NCBI GenBank assembly: GCA_945901825.1
Contig: CAMDMC010000028.1
Coordinates: forward strand, 1 to 17,057
DNA: 17,057 nt
Reading direction: 5' to 3'
Source: Bordetella parapertussis
GTDB taxonomy: Bacteria > Pseudomonadota > Gammaproteobacteria > Burkholderiales > Burkholderiaceae_A
Part shown: one piece after another, positions 14,269 to 17,057 of the stretch
Layout: each line of letters starts with the position of its first letter
Position numbering within the stretch: the first letter of the stretch is position 1
Program-made: the position numbers and the translations under genes
Notes under the pieces: generated by a model
What the model saw: only the letters and a program-made list of their open reading frames with translations
The model's database searches: none
Told to the model about the DNA's origin: nothing

Positions 14269-15206
14269 CGGAACTCAATCTCTTCGGGCTTCTTGCATCA
14301 GGCTTGGCGATTGGCGTGGGGCTCTTGGTGTATCTGGCCATCGACGTCTTTATGCGGGCAAAGGCCTTTCGTTCACGCTGCGCGATTGCAGGTCACACGG
14401 AAGGTAAGCCTGCCCGTCCGCTTCTTCTTCGAGTGAAAAGTTTGCTTCACCCTCGGCAGTGGCCTCGACGACTGGGAAGGCTCTTTGCCTCAAGGCTTCA
14501 GCCGAACCCCTTGCTGCTTGAGCGTATGCAACTGGCAGGACTTCGTTCCTTTGAGTCAGAGGCGGACTGGTTCGGGCTTCGACTTCTCAGCTTGATGGCT
14601 GCAGGTGTGTTGGGGATGGTCTTTCACACGCTTCTTGCCTCAGATGAAAGCAGCCCTATTCTCTGGGGCCTGGTTGGAGCAGGTCTTGGCTACCTCTACC
14701 CGTCGCTCTGGTTAAAGCAAAGGGCACAGATTGAAATTCAGAAGGCACAATCGGGCTTTCCAGCCTTTCTTGATGGGCTCGCCCTTTCCCTTGAAGCGGG
14801 CCAGTCGTTTGCACAGGCGTTTGCTGAGGCCTCCCAGCGTGGCTTTCGGTCGGACCCTGCGCCATGGAGAAAAAGGCTGGTGGAGTTCGCAGCAGAGGTT
14901 CGCTCGGGCGTTGCAAGGTCGGAGGCGGCTCGGCGTCTGCAGCAGCGTATTCCGGTGAATGTGGTGGATCAGTTCACAGCGCTTGTAACTGCAGCGGAGT
15001 CGTCGGGCTTAAGCATGGCCAGGGTGCTGCGGGCGCAGTCAAGTCAGGCGCGTCGCCAGTTTCAACTGGAAATTGAAGAGCGCGCTATGAAGGCACCCGT
15101 TAAGCTGATGGGCCCGCTTGTCATGTGCATTTTTCCCTGCACCTTTGTTATTTTGCTCGCTCCTCTTGCCGTGCGTCTGTCCGAGTCTTTAGGGGTGGGG
15201 GCATGA
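14265..15206 (+). CDS. tadC: Tad inner-membrane platform protein TadC
   Basis: A 313-residue type II secretion system F family protein, partner of TadB. Helices are seen at about 6-26, 105-124 and 132-150, followed by a T2SF domain (about 163-270, GFPAFLDGLALSLEAGQSFAQAF region) and a C-terminal helix. The signature KAPVKLMGPLVMCIFPCTFVILL (277-298) is characteristic of TadC. ATG 14265 overlaps the tadB stop in ATGA with GAGGG just ahead; the longer frame from 14238 adds nine unlikely residues. The 3' end overlaps the last operon gene, again in ATGA. Confidence 0.93.
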   Translation: MTELNLFGLLASGLAIGVGLLVYLAIDVFMRAKAFRSRCAIAGHTEGKPARPLLLRVKSLLHPRQWPRRLGRLFASRLQPNPLLLERMQLAGLRSFESEADWFGLRLLSLMAAGVLGMVFHTLLASDESSPILWGLVGAGLGYLYPSLWLKQRAQIEIQKAQSGFPAFLDGLALSLEAGQSFAQAFAEASQRGFRSDPAPWRKRLVEFAAEVRSGVARSEAARRLQQRIPVNVVDQFTALVTAAESSGLSMARVLRAQSSQARRQFQLEIEERAMKAPVKLMGPLVMCIFPCTFVILLAPLAVRLSESLGVGA

Positions 15207-16441
15207 GCGCGGCGTCAGCATTTAACCTTCCGATTGCATGCAGGCTGCTCTCGGGTTTTGGTGAACGGCTAGTTGGTATTTACGCAAGGCTTGTTCGGCA
15301 GTGTTTTAGACGAGTCTTCAAGGCCGGGTTAGGTCAAGAAGCAAATGGGTTTCTTTTTGCGAATGCGCAAGAGCCGATGCCTTCTGATTCACAAGAGCCG
15401 TTGGCCTTAGGCTTTCCGCACTGCCGTTGCCTTCACACCTTTTTTATACGTCGCAGGCTTTTGGTTATTTTCGTCTCTGCTACCGGTTGTCCCTTGCAAT
15501 GGCATTGGTCACGCCCATGGGGTGTTTACTTTTGCGCGCACGCTTGCCATGCCATTGAGATCGACTGGCAGGCGCTGTCGTCGCAGGAGCAGGCCAGCGT
15601 AAAGGGCTGGCTTTTTGCAGAAGGTCCTTCGGCATACCCACGCCAGGCACCGAAGGGCTACTCTTTAATTGAAGCCCTGTTGGCCATGCCGGTTGTCTTG
15701 CTTATGGGGCTTCTGGTGGTTCAGCTTGGGCTTTTGGCCCAGCAGGCCCTTACCGTGAACTATGCAGTGGGGCAGTCGGTGCGCGAGTTTGGCGCGGCAG
15801 GCGGCTCGTTAAGCAAGGGTTTGGCGCTGGGCTTAAGCCCCCTGTTATTGAAGAAAACCTCCTCAGTAGGCTCACTGGCGGCCGCAGGCCAGGTGTTGGC
15901 AACAAGCCAGGCCGCCTTGGCCTCAGCACGGCTTCAGGGCTGGGTGGACTGGCAGGTTCTTGAGCCTAAGCCCGAGACTTTTTACGACTGGGGTCTTGGG
16001 ACCGATCAGCTTATTGTTCCGCCGGCATGGGTGAAGCACGACCTCTCCAATGCTCGTCCGCGATCGGGCCCGACATCTGATGCAGGTACGGGCCTAGTGA
16101 GCGGGCAGCGCTCGGGCGTTACTCGGCTCGATGCCTCAAGGCTTCGGGTGCGCTTTGTGGTGGGGTTGCCGCTGAACATGCCCTTTGCTGGCCCACTGCT
16201 TGCAAAGGCTGTTGCCTGGAGCAGGGGGTGTTCCAGTCTTTCGGCAACGCAGCTTGGCGCAGTTCAATTGGCCTCGCAGTCGCTTGCTATTTACTCGGCC
16301 CAGGGCTCGTTACAAGAGCTCGCGCATGACTGCCTGTTACTTAAACAAGGTGGCTTCAATGCAACGGGTGGCCCGCGGCTTCCGGTTCGTTTTGAGGTGA
16401 AGGCCCAGGCGCAGTCCGTGCTTGATCCCCGAAACTTTTAG
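15203..16441 (+). CDS. TadE-like pseudopilin with a 150-residue N-terminal extension
   Basis: A 412-residue product. Residues 152 onward look like a TadE-type pseudopilin: KG|YSLIEA (Gly152 is -1, Glu157 is +5), a hydrophobic helix (about 159-180), then a periplasmic region with an Ala-rich helix and a motif LEPKPETFYDW like those of TadE-like proteins in related pilus operons. The first 151 residues are unusual: seven cysteines with HCRCLH (73-78) and CAHACH (111-116), a basic hydrophobic stretch RRRLLVIFVSATG, and more rare codons (AGG, AGA, ATA, TTA, CTA) than the neighbours. Class III leaders are normally well under 40 residues. ATG 15203 overlaps the tadC stop and has a G-rich ribosome site; the only other in-frame ATG before the cleavage site is 15377. 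It may instead be translated from a non-ATG start near 15650. Last gene of the operon. Confidence 0.72.
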   Translation: MSAASAFNLPIACRLLSGFGERLVGIYARLVRQCFRRVFKAGLGQEANGFLFANAQEPMPSDSQEPLALGFPHCRCLHTFFIRRRLLVIFVSATGCPLQWHWSRPWGVYFCAHACHAIEIDWQALSSQEQASVKGWLFAEGPSAYPRQAPKGYSLIEALLAMPVVLLMGLLVVQLGLLAQQALTVNYAVGQSVREFGAAGGSLSKGLALGLSPLLLKKTSSVGSLAAAGQVLATSQAALASARLQGWVDWQVLEPKPETFYDWGLGTDQLIVPPAWVKHDLSNARPRSGPTSDAGTGLVSGQRSGVTRLDASRLRVRFVVGLPLNMPFAGPLLAKAVAWSRGCSSLSATQLGAVQLASQSLAIYSAQGSLQELAHDCLLLKQGGFNATGGPRLPVRFEVKAQAQSVLDPRNF

Positions 16442-16482
16442 ACGGACTAATTGCTCGGCCCTTGCTGGGCTTCAAGCCTTCC

Positions 16483-17057
16483 TTAAGAGGCTGTTGGCTG
16501 GCACGCAACCGCGGTGTCAGGCGCCAGGCTGGGCAGTAAACCCACCCGTTCATCAAACACAAAGCAGCTACCCTCCCAGTGGCTGCCATCGGTCTTCTCG
16601 AAGTAATTCAAAATCCCGCCATCAAGCTGAAGCACATTGCGAAGCCCAAGCTCATGCATGAAGATGGCGGCCTTCTCGCAACGAATGCCCCCCGTGCAGT
16701 AGCTCACCACGGTCTTGCCCTCAAGCTCTTCCTTGTGCGCTTTGACGGCGCTGGGGAACTCGGTGAACTTGGTAATGCGCCAGTCAATGGCGTTGGCGAA
16801 CCTACCGTGATCAACCTCGAAGTCGTTACGGGTGTCGAGCATGACCACTGGTCTGCCTGCATCGTCGTGACCCTGATCGAGCCAGCGCTTTAGGGTGTCT
16901 GGGCTTAAAGCGGGCGCCCGTTGGTTTGCCGGTTGTATGGTGGGATGGTCCATACGAATAATTTCCTTTTTCACTTTCACCTTAAAGCGCTTAAAAGGAA
17001 CGGCATCGGACCATGACTCTTTCACAACCAGGTTCTTAAAACCTTCAAGCGTTCGCA
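16483..17057 (-). CDS. trhO: tRNA uridine(34) hydroxylase TrhO (YceA), N-terminus cut by window edge
   Basis: Rhodanese-type enzyme that hydroxylates uridine 34 of certain tRNAs using oxygen, the first step towards 5-(carboxy)methoxyuridine. 190 residues are visible; the frame stays open to the right edge, so the GTG at 17025 is internal and the N-terminal domain is off-window. Visible parts: the linker [16 protein letters not shown], then the rhodanese domain with [15 protein letters not shown], the active loop [11 protein letters not shown] (catalytic-type Cys at 16696-16698 and a second Cys at 16678-16680) and [30 protein letters not shown], which is the TrhO family hallmark. The stop is TAA at 16483-16485, 41 bases from and convergent with the pilus operon. 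No intrinsic terminator is evident between them. Confidence 0.95.
   Translation of the reverse strand, partial: RTLEGFKNLVVKESWSDAVPFKRFKVKVKKEIIRMDHPTIQPANQRAPALSPDTLKRWLDQGHDDAGRPVVMLDTRNDFEVDHGRFANAIDWRITKFTEFPSAVKAHKEELEGKTVVSYCTGGIRCEKAAIFMHELGLRNVLQLDGGILNYFEKTDGSHWEGSCFVFDERVGLLPSLAPDTAVACQPTAS

Noticed and set aside
16475..16492. AGCCT...AGGCT stem as terminator between the pilus operon and trhO
   Set aside because: Five base pairs, no T run in either direction, and it overlaps the trhO stop codon.

Overview
The window looks like a chromosomal segment of a Gram-negative proteobacterium, most probably a betaproteobacterium of the Burkholderiales. This rests on the flavour of PolA, TrhO and the Flp pilin core (GQGMTEYIIVVA), the overall GC-rich codon use and the secretin-dependent Tad pilus genes. 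The genus cannot be fixed from sequence reading alone. Both ends are cut inside housekeeping genes: polA (3' part) on the left and trhO (5' end missing) on the right.

Layout. (1) 1-1608: DNA polymerase I, with the proofreading-domain remnant and the complete polymerase domain. (2) 1699-2664: an exported-looking dienelactone hydrolase family protein with a twin-arginine motif, followed by a strong intrinsic terminator. (3) 2750-5005, minus strand, convergent to it: a Tat-exported PhoX-type alkaline phosphatase, with possible Pho boxes in the 183-base divergent gap. (4) 5189-6178: a ZIP-family metal transporter with two histidine-rich loops. (5) 6311-16441: a ten-gene, tightly coupled Tad/Flp pilus operon. 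Its order is Flp pilin, TadG-like protein, TadE-like pseudopilin, unknown 193-residue protein, 56-residue mini pseudopilin, CpaB, CpaC secretin, CpaF ATPase carrying an N-terminal FHA-like domain, TadB, TadC, and a second TadE-like pseudopilin with a long N-terminal extension. (6) 16483-17057, minus strand, convergent: trhO. (That is eleven coding units in the pilus block when the mini pseudopilin is counted.)

How the pilus genes would work together. Flp is the major pilin. Two TadE-like proteins and the mini pseudopilin carry class III prepilin cleavage signatures (G followed by an acidic residue at +5). TadB and TadC are the inner-membrane platform, CpaF is the hexameric motor, CpaC is the outer-membrane secretin and CpaB is its periplasmic partner. 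Every junction from the TadG-like gene onward is abutting, ATGA/TAATG or a short overlap, except 14 bases before cpaB that hold a strong Shine-Dalgarno. Transcription as one unit and translational coupling are therefore likely. No prepilin peptidase (TadV/CpaA), TadZ/CpaE or TadD is present in this locus, so these must lie elsewhere or be dispensable.

The most interesting points are the FHA-like domain on CpaF, which has lost the usual phosphothreonine-contact residues in a locus that lacks TadZ, the Cys/His-rich N-terminal extension of the last pseudopilin, and the unannotated-size 56-residue pseudopilin with Asp instead of Glu at +5. No gene-free stretch exceeds 300 bases. The gaps are 1609-1698, 2665-2749, 5006-5188, 6179-6310 and 16442-16482. 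I saw no rRNA, tRNA, CRISPR array, insertion sequence or phage gene.
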